Origin: Mycolicibacter nonchromogenicus
Lineage (GTDB): Bacteria; Actinomycetota; Actinomycetes; Mycobacteriales; Mycobacteriaceae
Reading direction: 5' to 3'
Assembly: GCF_002101775.1 (NCBI RefSeq)
Contig: NZ_LQPI01000023.1
Span: 62,001 to 126,000, forward strand
Length of the DNA stretch: 64,000 nt
The number at the start of each line of letters is the position of its first letter. Position 1 is the stretch's first letter. The position numbers and the translations under genes were made by a program. Below the pieces are notes generated by a model. The model made no database searches. It was not told the origin of the DNA and worked only from the letters and a program-made list of their open reading frames with translations. This document shows positions 31,619 through 39,559 of the stretch, in pieces.

Positions 31619-32839
31619 TCAGCGGACGTTCAGCTGCAACCACTCCAGGCGGCGGACCAGGATGCTGGGCAGCCACGGACCGGCGTCGGCCATGTCGATC
31701 CAGCTGGTCTGCTCAAGCAGCATCCGAAAGACGATCTGCGCTTCCAGACGGGCCAGCGCAGCCCCGACGCAGAAATGCGCGCCCTTGCCGAACGCCAGGT
31801 GACCTCGCGCGGCACTGCGGTCGAGCCGAAACTCTTCGGGCGCGTCGAAATGCCCGGGATCGCGATTGGCCGCGCCCCACATCAGCAGCAGGTGCGCGCC
31901 GGCGGGCAACTCGGCTCCGGCCAGGGTGGTATCTGCGACCACGTGCCGATAGTGGCCGCGGAACGGGGATTCGTAGCGCAGGGCTTCTTCGATGAACGCG
32001 CCCAGCAGCTCGGGGCGGGCACGCAGCTGCTCTTGGACGCTGGGATTTCCGGCCAGGATCCACGCGGCGCTGCCGAGCAGTGACGCGGTCGACTCACCGG
32101 CCGCACTGAACAGGGTGAGCATGATGGACAGCGCCGGAATCTGCTCCAGTTCACCGGATTCGGTACGGACTGCGAGGTCTCCGATCAGGCCCGGCTGCGG
32201 GATTTCGCCGGCCTTCGCGAAATGCTCCAGGACATAGGCGGACAGTTCCATGGCGGCCACGCCGGCCGCCTCGAGTTGAGACGCGCTGACGATCCCGTCG
32301 AGCAGGGTGGTGGTCGCGTACCCGAGCCGGATCAGCTTGTCGACGTCGTCGTCGGGGAGGCCGAGCAGCTGGCAGACCACCATCATCGGCAGCCGGTTGG
32401 CCATGGAGCTCATCCACTCGACCTGCCCGCCGTCGCGCGCGTCCGCCCACATCTGTTTGGCAGCGGTCGCGGCGAAGTCCTCGATGACCCGCACTCGCTT
32501 GGCCGAAAGGTGCGGAAGCAACAGCTTGCGGTGGACCGCGTGCAGCGGGTCGTCAGCGGTGGCCAGCGCGTGTATCGGCGCACCGAGCGGTCCCATGTCG
32601 AAGGGCGTCACCGTGCCGTCTTCGTGGTAGACCATGGTCGCCGTGAGGTTCGAGGAGAAGTCCTCGACGCGGTTCACTGCTTCGGTGAGCGCCTCCCAGC
32701 CGCATACCGCGTAGAAGTCGGAGTCACCGATCCGATTCACTCCGCCGCGCCGGCGCATCGTGTCGTACAAGGGGTTGGGGTCTTGGATCGCGGCACTTCC
32801 GAAGAAGTCGGTCGGGTCCACCACGGCAGGCATGGCCAC
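31619..32839 (-). CDS. Cytochrome P450
   Basis: 406 residues, soluble bacterial class. The I-helix oxygen motif is AAGEST (Ser-Thr pair in place of the more usual D/E-T-T), the K-helix ExxR is EEALRYE, and the heme loop FGKGAHFCVG carries the thiolate Cys357. It needs separate ferredoxin and reductase, which are not in the window. The substrate is unknown. It starts opposite a TetR gene with a 28-bp dyad between them. Confidence 0.93.
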   Translation of the reverse strand: MAMPAVVDPTDFFGSAAIQDPNPLYDTMRRRGGVNRIGDSDFYAVCGWEALTEAVNRVEDFSSNLTATMVYHEDGTVTPFDMGPLGAPIHALATADDPLHAVHRKLLLPHLSAKRVRVIEDFAATAAKQMWADARDGGQVEWMSSMANRLPMMVVCQLLGLPDDDVDKLIRLGYATTTLLDGIVSASQLEAAGVAAMELSAYVLEHFAKAGEIPQPGLIGDLAVRTESGELEQIPALSIMLTLFSAAGESTASLLGSAAWILAGNPSVQEQLRARPELLGAFIEEALRYESPFRGHYRHVVADTTLAGAELPAGAHLLLMWGAANRDPGHFDAPEEFRLDRSAARGHLAFGKGAHFCVGAALARLEAQIVFRMLLEQTSWIDMADAGPWLPSILVRRLEWLQLNVR

Positions 32840-32952
32840 CAGGGTGGCCTGGGCTCGTGACCTGCGTCAACGGTGCGCACAGAAGTTGAAAAACGGGTTC
32901 GGCCACCGGGGCGGCGCACGTTCTCATCCCACCGTGCCGACCAGCACCCGCG

Positions 32953-32980
32953 GTGAGAGAAATGCCGCAATTCCTCTCAC
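32953..32980. promoter_or_regulatory. 28-bp dyad between P450 and tetR genes
   Basis: GTGAGAG (32953-32959) and CTCTCAC (32974-32980) are perfect inverted arms, and most of the 14 bp between them (AAATGCCGCAATTC) continues the symmetry. It sits about 115 bp upstream of the P450 start and 55 bp upstream of tetR, next to a TAAAAC -10-like box. Likely the regulator's operator. Confidence 0.55.
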
Positions 32981-33035
32981 GGTGATAAAACTGGTGCATG
33001 GCTTCGCCACCCGCTTGGTCGCACCGAGGCGACTG

Positions 33036-33683
33036 ATGACCGCACACGACTGGCTGATCGGCCGGGATCGACGCAGCGAGGGCGCCGAGCGGATCTACGC
33101 CGCCGCCGCGGAGCTCATGTCGCGTCAGGGCTACGACGCCTTCACCATCGACGCCTTGGCCAAGGCCGTGCACTGCTCGCCGGCAACCATCTACCGCCAC
33201 GCCGGAGGCAAGACCGCGATCCGCGACACGGTGCTGACCAGACAGGCCGAACGCATTCTGGACTCGGTCCGCGACGCCATCGCCGGCCTGACGGGTTCGG
33301 AGCGCGTCGTCACCGCCACGATCGTCGCCCTGCGGCGCATGCGCTCCGAACCCCTCGCCCAGATCATGCGCAGCGCGACCCGTTCTCCCGATGCGGAATG
33401 GCTGACCGGCTCCACCGCCGTCGCCGGCTTCGCCGCCGAGATGGTCGGTGCCGACAACCCGGATCCGTTGGCCGCGCAGTGGCTGATACGGGTGTTCCTG
33501 GCGCTGTGGAACTGGCCCCTGGCGGACGCCGCGGCGGAAGAGGCCGCGGTACGCAGGTTTCTCGGGCCGCCGTACACCCTCAGCGCGATGCAAGATCGGG
33601 AATCATCAGACACCAACTCTGTGGAGCTAGGGAATCGAGGCCCTGACCTTGTCGATGCAAACGAGACTCATCGCCCAGCCTGA
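33036..33683 (+). CDS. TetR-family regulator with tRNA-derived tail
   Basis: 215 residues. Helix-turn-helix near residues 12-60 (GAERIYAAAAELMSRQGYDAF, ALAKAVHCSPATIYRHAGGK). ATG at 33036 with GAGG 6 nt upstream. It probably controls the divergent P450. The final 21 or so codons (from ELGNRGPDLVDANETHRPA region) are read from a partial copy of the tRNA-Ala gene, so the original C-terminus was probably replaced when an element integrated and was lost. Confidence 0.8.
   Translation: MTAHDWLIGRDRRSEGAERIYAAAAELMSRQGYDAFTIDALAKAVHCSPATIYRHAGGKTAIRDTVLTRQAERILDSVRDAIAGLTGSERVVTATIVALRRMRSEPLAQIMRSATRSPDAEWLTGSTAVAGFAAEMVGADNPDPLAAQWLIRVFLALWNWPLADAAAEEAAVRRFLGPPYTLSAMQDRESSDTNSVELGNRGPDLVDANETHRPA
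33621..33667 (-). repeat. Partial duplicate of tRNA-Ala 3' half (att remnant)
   Basis: 47 nt matching bases 34083-34131 (the 3' half of the tRNA-Ala gene, from the anticodon to just past the 3' end) in the same orientation, with about four substitutions and a 2-nt gap. It is the expected product of integration by a tyrosine recombinase at a tRNA 3' end. The copies are 416 bp apart. Confidence 0.75.
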
Positions 33684-34048
33684 GCAGTCCATCGCGGCGC
33701 AGTCGGTCGGATGAGTGTGTTCGAGGGTCGCTGGCGTGCCTTGTGGCTGCGGATGACCGCCCGCGGCCCGTGCGGGCGGCGGTTCTGCCGCAACGGGTGT
33801 GGCCGGGCCGGTTGCAATCGCCCCACCGACAAGCGCTAGCGAATCGCCCCGGCGTGTAACCGGCCGCGTCCGGATAAGCGCGTACCAGATCCGGTGTGCA
33901 GCGGATGTTCGGTCCCGCCAAAGCCGCGATGGCGGAGGGCATTACACCGACCCCTTCGGTGACGACTTGGACGACCGTGCCACCGACCTGGACGCAGCTA
34001 TGGTGAACCACTGCGGACCGAACAATCAGCCCCAAAGATCCCTGCAAA
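33684..34048. other. Non-coding remnant between tetR and tRNA-Ala
   Basis: About 365 bp with no convincing gene. One open frame (from 33799) has no ribosome site, and its translation resembles no family I know. A GC-rich hairpin, GCCCGC...GCGGGC-like, lies near 33755-33780. It sits between the two tRNA-derived repeats, so it is probably what is left of an integrated element. Confidence 0.5.
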
Positions 34049-34083
34049 CAAGAAAACCCCAGACTAGCTGGGGTTTTATCTTG
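34049..34083 (-). terminator. Intrinsic terminator of tRNA-Ala
   Basis: A perfect 10-bp stem (AAAACCCCAG at 34053-34062, CTGGGGTTTT at 34068-34077) with a 5-nt loop, directly after the tRNA 3' end on the minus strand and followed by TTTTCTTG. A textbook factor-independent terminator. Confidence 0.85.
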
Positions 34084-34156
34084 TGGAGCTAAGGGGAATC
34101 GAACCCCTGACCTTCTCGATGCGAACGAGACGCGCTACCAACTGCGCTATAGCCCC
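34084..34156 (-). tRNA. tRNA-Ala (anticodon CGC)
   Basis: 73-nt cloverleaf on the minus strand. The acceptor stem begins GGGGCTA and ends TAGCTCC, with the G3:U70 wobble that identifies alanine tRNA. The anticodon stem-loop CTCG-TTCGCAT-CGAG gives anticodon CGC for GCG codons. The T arm is GGGGTTCGATTCCCC. No encoded CCA after the discriminator A (the gene continues CAA). Its 3' half is duplicated at 33621-33667. Confidence 0.96.
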
Positions 34157-34205
34157 TGACCGCTAGGAGATTACCAGTCCCCCGCCGGACGCCTGAAACC
34201 GAGAC

Positions 34206-35339
34206 CTATTGACCGGACGCACGCGCCAGGTCATCGCGCCAGCCGTAGCGGTCGGCGCTCGATGTGTACTCCAGGTGCTCGAACACCGGGTCCTCGTCGT
34301 CGATCTCCAGCACCGCCACCCCCGGCCGGCGCAGCCGTGACGGGACCACCTCGAACGCGCCATCGCGGTCAGCCTCGCGCTGCATCCGCGGGCGCGCGGA
34401 TCGCCGGGCACGGCGCGCCCGCACCTGCTGTTCGATGCGGGTCTGGCGCCGCAGGTAGGCCAGATAGAGCACGGTCGCGCCGGCGGCGCCGCCACAGATC
34501 CACCATGCGCTGGGCGCCACGGTGAAGGCGGTGAGTGCCGAGAGCACCAGGACCACCGCCAGCGACATCAGCACCCGCTTGCGGAATTCGTACTTGCGCG
34601 CGCTGACCGCTGCAGCGGTGTCGATACGGGGCCGGCGCCCCCGGGGGGACAGACCGGCCATTCCCGCCCTGGTGGGCTCCGCCTCGGGCTCCAGGCCGGA
34701 GCTGTCCTCGACGTATTCGTATTCGTAGCCTTCGGCTTCGGCTTCAGCCTCGGCTTCGGCAGTCGGCTCCTCGTAGGCAGTCGGCTCCTCGTAGGACGCC
34801 TCGCCCTCGGGCTCCGCTTTGGTCGCGACGGCCTCAGCCGCCATGGCGGCCTCCTCCTCAGCGCGGGCTTCCGCCTCTGCGACAGCCTGAGCTTCGGCCT
34901 GCGCCTCAGCGGCCAGTCCCGCGTCCGACAGCGGCAGTTCGCCGGAGTCCTCGGCGACGACATCGACGTCCAAGTAGTCGAGTTCGGCCTGCTCGCCGAC
35001 CTGCGGCTCCGAGGCGACGAACACCGCTGCTGCGGCGACGAACACTCGCGAGCCGCCCTCAGCGGGTTCGGCCTCGACCTCGTCGACCTCATCGATGTCG
35101 TCGACGTCCTCGATGTCGTCGACACGGTGCTGCCAGTCCGGGTCGCTCCGGTGACCAGCGGCCGGTCCGGCGCGCTTGAGCAGCCGGGCACCGGACCCAC
35201 TGGTCAGTACCCGGGTCGCCAAGGCCACGTCACTGGTACGACGGACCGCGTCGCGCTTGCTGACCAGCATCGGCACCAGTACGAACAGCCAGAGAACGAC
35301 CAGTGAGATCCAAAGCAAGGATTGCGGGATGCTGGGCAT
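34206..35339 (-). CDS. sepX: Divisome membrane protein SepX/GlpR
   Basis: 377 residues. N-terminal transmembrane helix (about 6-26), a basic cytoplasmic patch, a long acidic Glu/Ala/Tyr-rich low-complexity middle (about 75-225) with an internal duplication (YEEPTA twice), and then two closely spaced helices (about 255-300) followed by a C-terminal basic domain. This is the layout of Rv0996 and of actinobacterial SepX/GlpR, the membrane partner of the gephyrin-like protein Glp at the FtsZ ring. The Glp/MoeA gene is two genes upstream, which supports the assignment. Start 35339 has AAAGGAG upstream. Confidence 0.8.
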   Translation of the reverse strand: MPSIPQSLLWISLVVLWLFVLVPMLVSKRDAVRRTSDVALATRVLTSGSGARLLKRAGPAAGHRSDPDWQHRVDDIEDVDDIDEVDEVEAEPAEGGSRVFVAAAAVFVASEPQVGEQAELDYLDVDVVAEDSGELPLSDAGLAAEAQAEAQAVAEAEARAEEEAAMAAEAVATKAEPEGEASYEEPTAYEEPTAEAEAEAEAEGYEYEYVEDSSGLEPEAEPTRAGMAGLSPRGRRPRIDTAAAVSARKYEFRKRVLMSLAVVLVLSALTAFTVAPSAWWICGGAAGATVLYLAYLRRQTRIEQQVRARRARRSARPRMQREADRDGAFEVVPSRLRRPGVAVLEIDDEDPVFEHLEYTSSADRYGWRDDLARASGQ

Positions 35340-35412
35340 GGTTGGCCTGCTCCTTTCCGAGCCAAGGCTAGGTGTGAGAACCCACACGACCTCGGATGAC
35401 GCGCCGAACCAG

Positions 35413-35426
35413 TTACATCGATGTAA
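35413..35426. promoter_or_regulatory. Perfect palindrome upstream of sepX/glpR
   Basis: TTACATCGATGTAA is a perfect 14-bp palindrome 74 bp upstream of the sepX start, in the 160-bp gap after rimJ. Its size and AT-rich arms suggest a dimeric regulator site. The regulator is unknown. Confidence 0.45.
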
Positions 35427-35499
35427 TTTACTCGCTGACCTCGCCAGTCACAACTACCACACGGGTAACAGCGCGCCCGAATATCGGCGAATATTTCGG

Positions 35500-36162
35500 T
35501 CAGATCCGGGTGGCCCGGCCGGACTGGATCAGCGCAGCGGTCACCGAGCCGTCGACCTCCTCCACCGTCATCGCCACCAGCAGGTGGTCGCGCCACGCCC
35601 CGTCGACGTCCAGGTAGCGCCGCAACAGCCCTTCCTGACGAAAGCCGACCTTGGCCAGCACCGCCCGGCTGGCCGCATTCTCCGGCCGGACGGTGGCCTC
35701 CACCCGGTGCAGCCGGACCGGCCCGAAGCAGTGGTCCAATCCGAGCGCCACCGCCGCGGTCGCCACTCCCCCGCCGGCCACCGCGCTGGACACCCAATAG
35801 CCGATCCAGGCCGAGCGCAGCGCCCCGTGGGCGATGTTGCCCACCGTCAGCTGGCCGCAGAACTTGCCGTCGAGCTCGATCACGTAGGGCAGCATCCGCC
35901 CATAGCGGGCTTCGGTGCGCAGACTCGAACACAGCGGCGGCCAGGATGCGCTGCCGTGCCGGGTCACCCAGTCCACTTCCACACTGGGCTCCCACCGCTC
36001 CAGGTAGGCACGGTCAGCCAACCGAATCCGGCTCCACGCCACCCCGTCACGCATGCGCACCGGCCGCAGTCGGATCACCCCTGCCGGCACCCGCAGGGGC
36101 CCGAGCACGCTCGGCCAGCCGGGGTGCTCAACGTTCTTGTACCGCCACAGGTTGACCAACAT
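35500..36162 (-). CDS. rimJ: RimJ-type GNAT N-acetyltransferase
   Basis: 220 residues. GNAT domain with acetyl-CoA-binding elements (AGGGVATAAVALGLDHCF and LHRVEATVRPENAASRAVLAKVGF, the latter typical of RimJ/RimL). Related enzymes acetylate the N-terminus of ribosomal protein S5, but the target in mycobacteria is not established. The start at 36162 is 10 nt after the moeA stop. Matches Rv0995. Confidence 0.85.
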   Translation of the reverse strand: MLVNLWRYKNVEHPGWPSVLGPLRVPAGVIRLRPVRMRDGVAWSRIRLADRAYLERWEPSVEVDWVTRHGSASWPPLCSSLRTEARYGRMLPYVIELDGKFCGQLTVGNIAHGALRSAWIGYWVSSAVAGGGVATAAVALGLDHCFGPVRLHRVEATVRPENAASRAVLAKVGFRQEGLLRRYLDVDGAWRDHLLVAMTVEEVDGSVTAALIQSGRATRI

Positions 36163-36172
36163 GGATTCGGGC

Positions 36173-37435
36173 TCAGCCCCGTTGCGCCAGGAAGGCGACG
36201 TCCACCAACTCACCGGCGGCGATCTGCTCGACCTCCTCGGGAACCACCACCAGGCAGTTCGCCTCGGCCAACGTGGCCAACAGGTGCGACGAACTGCCGC
36301 CGGAGGCCCCGAGCTGCTGCACCAGGAACTCGCCGGTGTCCTCGTCACGCATGAGTTGGCCACGCAGGTACCCCTTGCGGCCGGGCATCGAGCTGATCGG
36401 TCCGAGCGTGCGCGCCCGCACCATCCGGCGCATCGGCTCACGCTTGCCCAGCGACAGCCGGATCAGCGGGCGAATCATCACCTCGAACACCACCAGCGCG
36501 CTCACCGGGTTGGTGGGCAGCAGGAACGTCGGCACCCCCTCGGGACCGAGCTGGCCGAAGCCCTGCACCGAACCGGGGTGCATCGCGATCCGGGCGACCT
36601 CCATGTCACCGAGATCGGACAGCGCCGCACGCACCTGATCGGCGGCGGCACCGCCCACCCCACCGGCGATCACCACCACTTCGGCGCGGTTGAGCTGGCC
36701 CTCGACCACCTCGCGCAGCTTCTTGGGGTCATGACTGACGATGCCGACCCGGTTGACTTCCGCGCCCGCGTCCCGCCCGGCCGCGGCCAGCGCGTAGGAG
36801 TCGACGTCGTAGACCTGGCCGTTGCCGGGCGTGCGATTGACGTCGACCAGTTCGCCACCCACCGCCATGACCGACAGCCGGGGGCGCGGGTGGACCAGCA
36901 CACGATCGCGACCCACGGCGGCCAGCAGCCCCACCTGGGCGGCGCCGACCACGGTGCCGGCGCGCACCGCGACGTCACCGGGCTGCACGTCGTCACCGAT
37001 CCGGCGCACGTAGTCGCCCGGGCGTACTCCCCGCAGCACCCGGACCCGGGACTGGCCGCCATCGGTCCAGCGCAGCGGCAGCACCGCGTCGGCCAGGGTG
37101 GGCATGGGCGCCCCGGTCTGGATCCGGGTGGCCAGCTTCGGCTGCAGCCGGGTGGGGGTTCGGGCACCGGCTTCGATGACACCGAGCACCGGCAGGGTGA
37201 CCACGGCATCATCGCGTCCATCGGAACTGTCGCCGATCGCCTCGGCGCCCAGCACATCGACGCTGCGTACCGCGTAGCCGTCGATGGCGGCCTGGTCGAA
37301 TGCGGGCATCGGCCGCTCGGCGACCACTTCCTCAGCGCACATCAAGCCCTGCGCCTCGGCGATCGCCACCCGGACCGGGCGGGGCGCCACGGCGGCAGCC
37401 GCAACCCGGGCCTGCTGCTCCTCAACCGAACGCAC
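36173..37435 (-). CDS. moeA: MoeA/gephyrin-like protein (MoeA1/Glp)
   Basis: 420 residues with the full MoeA domain order. In MoeA the molybdate-insertion loop reads roughly GGVSxGxxD; here it is GGVGGAAAD, keeping the Asp but losing the Ser and acidic residue. The usual KPGKP segment is HPGSV, removing two lysines. This divergence fits the gephyrin-like cell-division protein Glp, which works with the membrane protein GlpR encoded two genes downstream, more than an active molybdopterin enzyme. That functional choice is inference. Same strand as galU (52 bp gap) and rimJ. Confidence 0.85.
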   Translation of the reverse strand: MRSVEEQQARVAAAAVAPRPVRVAIAEAQGLMCAEEVVAERPMPAFDQAAIDGYAVRSVDVLGAEAIGDSSDGRDDAVVTLPVLGVIEAGARTPTRLQPKLATRIQTGAPMPTLADAVLPLRWTDGGQSRVRVLRGVRPGDYVRRIGDDVQPGDVAVRAGTVVGAAQVGLLAAVGRDRVLVHPRPRLSVMAVGGELVDVNRTPGNGQVYDVDSYALAAAGRDAGAEVNRVGIVSHDPKKLREVVEGQLNRAEVVVIAGGVGGAAADQVRAALSDLGDMEVARIAMHPGSVQGFGQLGPEGVPTFLLPTNPVSALVVFEVMIRPLIRLSLGKREPMRRMVRARTLGPISSMPGRKGYLRGQLMRDEDTGEFLVQQLGASGGSSSHLLATLAEANCLVVVPEEVEQIAAGELVDVAFLAQRG

Positions 37436-37487
37436 GGTGTGTGCCTTTCTCCGTTACAGCCGAGGTCCGATCAGGGCAGACGTCAGC

Positions 37488-38399
37488 TCAGTTCTCCGCC
37501 AAGCCCAGCCGCGCCACCAACCACCGGCGCAGGTCTGGACCGTAGTCATCGCGGTCCAAGGCAAAGTCAACCGCAGCTTTGAGGTAGCCGCCCGGATTTC
37601 CCAGGTCGTGTCGCGACCCCCGGTGCACAACGACGTGTACGGGATGGCCCTCGGAGATCAGCAGCGCGATGGCGTCGGTGAGCTGAACCTCACCGCCGGC
37701 GCCGCGGTCGATGCGCCGCAATGCGTCGAACACGGCCCGGTCCAGCACGTAGCGGCCCGCCGCGGCATACGTCGACGGGGCGTCTTGCGCCTTGGGCTTC
37801 TCGACCATGCCCTTGACCCGCATCACGTCCGGGTTGTCGGCGTCGGGCAGCGGCTCGACGTCGAAGACGCCGTAGGCGCTCACCTCCTCGGGGCTGACCT
37901 CGATCGCGCACAGCACGGTGCCGCCCCGGCGGGCACGCACCTTCGACATGGTCTCCAGCACGCCGGTGGGCAGCACCAGGTCGTCGGGCAGCAGGACCGC
38001 GACGGCATCTTCGTCGTCGGACAGCGTGGGCTCGACGCAGCTGATGGCATGACCCAGGCCCAGCGGCTCGGCCTGCACCACCGACTCGACCTTGATCAAC
38101 TGCGGGGCGCGGCGGACCTTGGCCAGCATCGCCTTCTTACCGCGCGCCTCCAGTGTGCCCTCGAGCACCAGGTCTTCGACGAAGTGCGCGACCACGCCGT
38201 CCTTGCCCTCGGAGGTGATGATCACCAGCCGCTCGGCACCGGCTTCAGCCGCCTCGGCGGCCACCAACTCGATGCCGGGAGTGTCGACGACCGGCAGCAG
38301 CTCTTTGGGCACGGTCTTGGTCGCGGGCAGGAATCGGGTGCCCAAACCTGCCGCGGGCACAATCGCGGTGCGCGGAATCGGGACCTTCGGCGTGGGCAT
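37488..38399 (-). CDS. galU: UTP-glucose-1-phosphate uridylyltransferase
   Basis: Makes UDP-glucose for cell-wall sugars and glycogen/trehalose. 303 residues. Nucleotide-binding N-terminus TAIVPAAGLGTRFLPATKTVPKE is unmistakable, followed by EAxExGAER, LVEKP-type segment MVEKPKAQDAP, and the GGEVQLTDAI motif. Start ATG at 38399. It is divergent from the folate gene with 75 bp between. Confidence 0.97.
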   Translation of the reverse strand: MPTPKVPIPRTAIVPAAGLGTRFLPATKTVPKELLPVVDTPGIELVAAEAAEAGAERLVIITSEGKDGVVAHFVEDLVLEGTLEARGKKAMLAKVRRAPQLIKVESVVQAEPLGLGHAISCVEPTLSDDEDAVAVLLPDDLVLPTGVLETMSKVRARRGGTVLCAIEVSPEEVSAYGVFDVEPLPDADNPDVMRVKGMVEKPKAQDAPSTYAAAGRYVLDRAVFDALRRIDRGAGGEVQLTDAIALLISEGHPVHVVVHRGSRHDLGNPGGYLKAAVDFALDRDDYGPDLRRWLVARLGLAEN

Positions 38400-38474
38400 T
38401 GCTCACACGATAACCGCAATCGAGTTCGCCCCTCGGCTGGCGGTGGGCGAGCCGTTGCTGACAGTCTGGTTGCC

Positions 38475-39071
38475 GTGATCGACGACGCGGTGCTGGCCGC
38501 CAAGTCCGTGTTGCGGGCGCGGCTGCTCGCCGGCCGACGCGCGGTACCCCCCGATGTGCATGATGCCGAGGCCGCAGCGTTGGCCGCGCACCTGGAGCGG
38601 CTGGTGGACGAGGGCACCACGGTCTGCGCCTATGTCCCGGTGGGCAGTGAGCCGGGCTCGGCTGCCATGCTCGCTCGCCTGGCCGGTCGCGGCGCGCGCG
38701 TGCTGCTGCCGGTGGTGCGTACCTCCGACGACGGCACACCGATGGCGCTGCTGTGGGGCGAGTACCGTCCCGACGCCCTCACCAGTGCCCGGTTCGGTCT
38801 GCTCGAACCACCGCAACCGTGGCTGCCCGCCGAAGCGCTGGGCGAGGCGGAGGTGATCGTGGTACCGGCGTTGGCCGTCGATCGGCGGGGGACGCGGCTG
38901 GGGCGCGGCGCCGGCTTCTACGACCGCTCGCTGCGGTGGCGCCGGCCGGCGACTCCGCTGGTGGCGGTGGTCCGCGACGCGGAACTTGTGGACGCGTTGC
39001 CCGCGGATGCCCACGACGTGCCGATGACCCATGCCGTGACGCCCGGACTCGGGCTGGTGGCACTGGGCTGA
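38475..39071 (+). CDS. 5-formyltetrahydrofolate cyclo-ligase
   Basis: Converts 5-formyl-THF to 5,10-methenyl-THF with ATP. 198 residues. The conserved C-terminal block RLGRGAGFYDRSL and the early KSVLRARLLAGRRA (Lys-Arg substrate contacts) mark the family. The GTG at 38475 gives the family N-terminus; the frame is open further upstream, but the translation there is the antisense shadow of galU. Corresponds to Rv0992c. Confidence 0.9.
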   Translation: MIDDAVLAAKSVLRARLLAGRRAVPPDVHDAEAAALAAHLERLVDEGTTVCAYVPVGSEPGSAAMLARLAGRGARVLLPVVRTSDDGTPMALLWGEYRPDALTSARFGLLEPPQPWLPAEALGEAEVIVVPALAVDRRGTRLGRGAGFYDRSLRWRRPATPLVAVVRDAELVDALPADAHDVPMTHAVTPGLGLVALG

Positions 39072-39124
39072 CGTCGCAGTGGCCTCCGAACCCGGGCGGG
39101 AATGAGGAAGGCCACATGGCGGTT

Positions 39125-39151
39125 CTAGCACTTGGCACGGTAGAGTGCTAA
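39125..39151. promoter_or_regulatory. CIRCE element (HrcA operator)
   Basis: CTAGCACTT (39125-39133), 9 nt, GAGTGCTAA (39143-39151). The CIRCE consensus is TTAGCACTC-N9-GAGTGCTAA, so the right arm is exact and the left arm differs at two positions. It is 29 bp before the FmdB-type gene, so HrcA-dependent heat or stress induction is expected. Confidence 0.8.
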
Positions 39152-39179
39152 GCCGACTGTTCGATCCACGGAGGTTGAC

Positions 39180-39494
39180 GTGCCCACCTACAGCTACGCC
39201 TGCACCGAGTGCAGCAACCGCTTCGACGTGGTCCAGGCCTTCACCGACGACGCGCTGACCACCTGCCAGGAGTGCAACGGCCGACTGCGCAAGATCTTCG
39301 GCAAGGTCGGCGTGGTCTTCAAGGGCAGCGGCTTCTACCGCACCGACAGCCGCGAAGCGGGCAAGTCGTCGTCCAGCTCCACCAGCTCCTCGACCTCCAG
39401 TGACTCGAGCAGCAGTTCGAGCGACAGCGGCACCAAGTCGGCCGACAGCACCAGCACCTCGGCGTCGTCGACGCCGGCGCCCGCCTCGGCATAA
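39180..39494 (+). CDS. FmdB-family zinc-ribbon protein (Rv0991c-like chaperone)
   Basis: 104 residues. The N-terminal zinc ribbon has Cys8, Cys11, Cys29 and Cys32, and then GVVFKGSGFYRTDSR, the FmdB family signature. Residues 62-104 are a disordered Ser/Thr tail. The M. tuberculosis counterpart Rv0991c has been described as a redox-regulated chaperone working with Hsp70. The CIRCE operator upstream agrees with a stress role. GTG start preceded by GGAGG. Confidence 0.85.
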   Translation: MPTYSYACTECSNRFDVVQAFTDDALTTCQECNGRLRKIFGKVGVVFKGSGFYRTDSREAGKSSSSSTSSSTSSDSSSSSSDSGTKSADSTSTSASSTPAPASA

Positions 39495-39559
39495 CGCGTT
39501 ATCCACAGCCCGGTGCCGGAGCGACGAGCCGCGGCGCACCGGCCGCTTAGCGTGACGCC

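Noticed and set aside
33799..34092. Open frame between the two tRNA-derived repeats
   Set aside because: No ribosome site, no family resemblance, and it runs through the terminator and into the tRNA gene.
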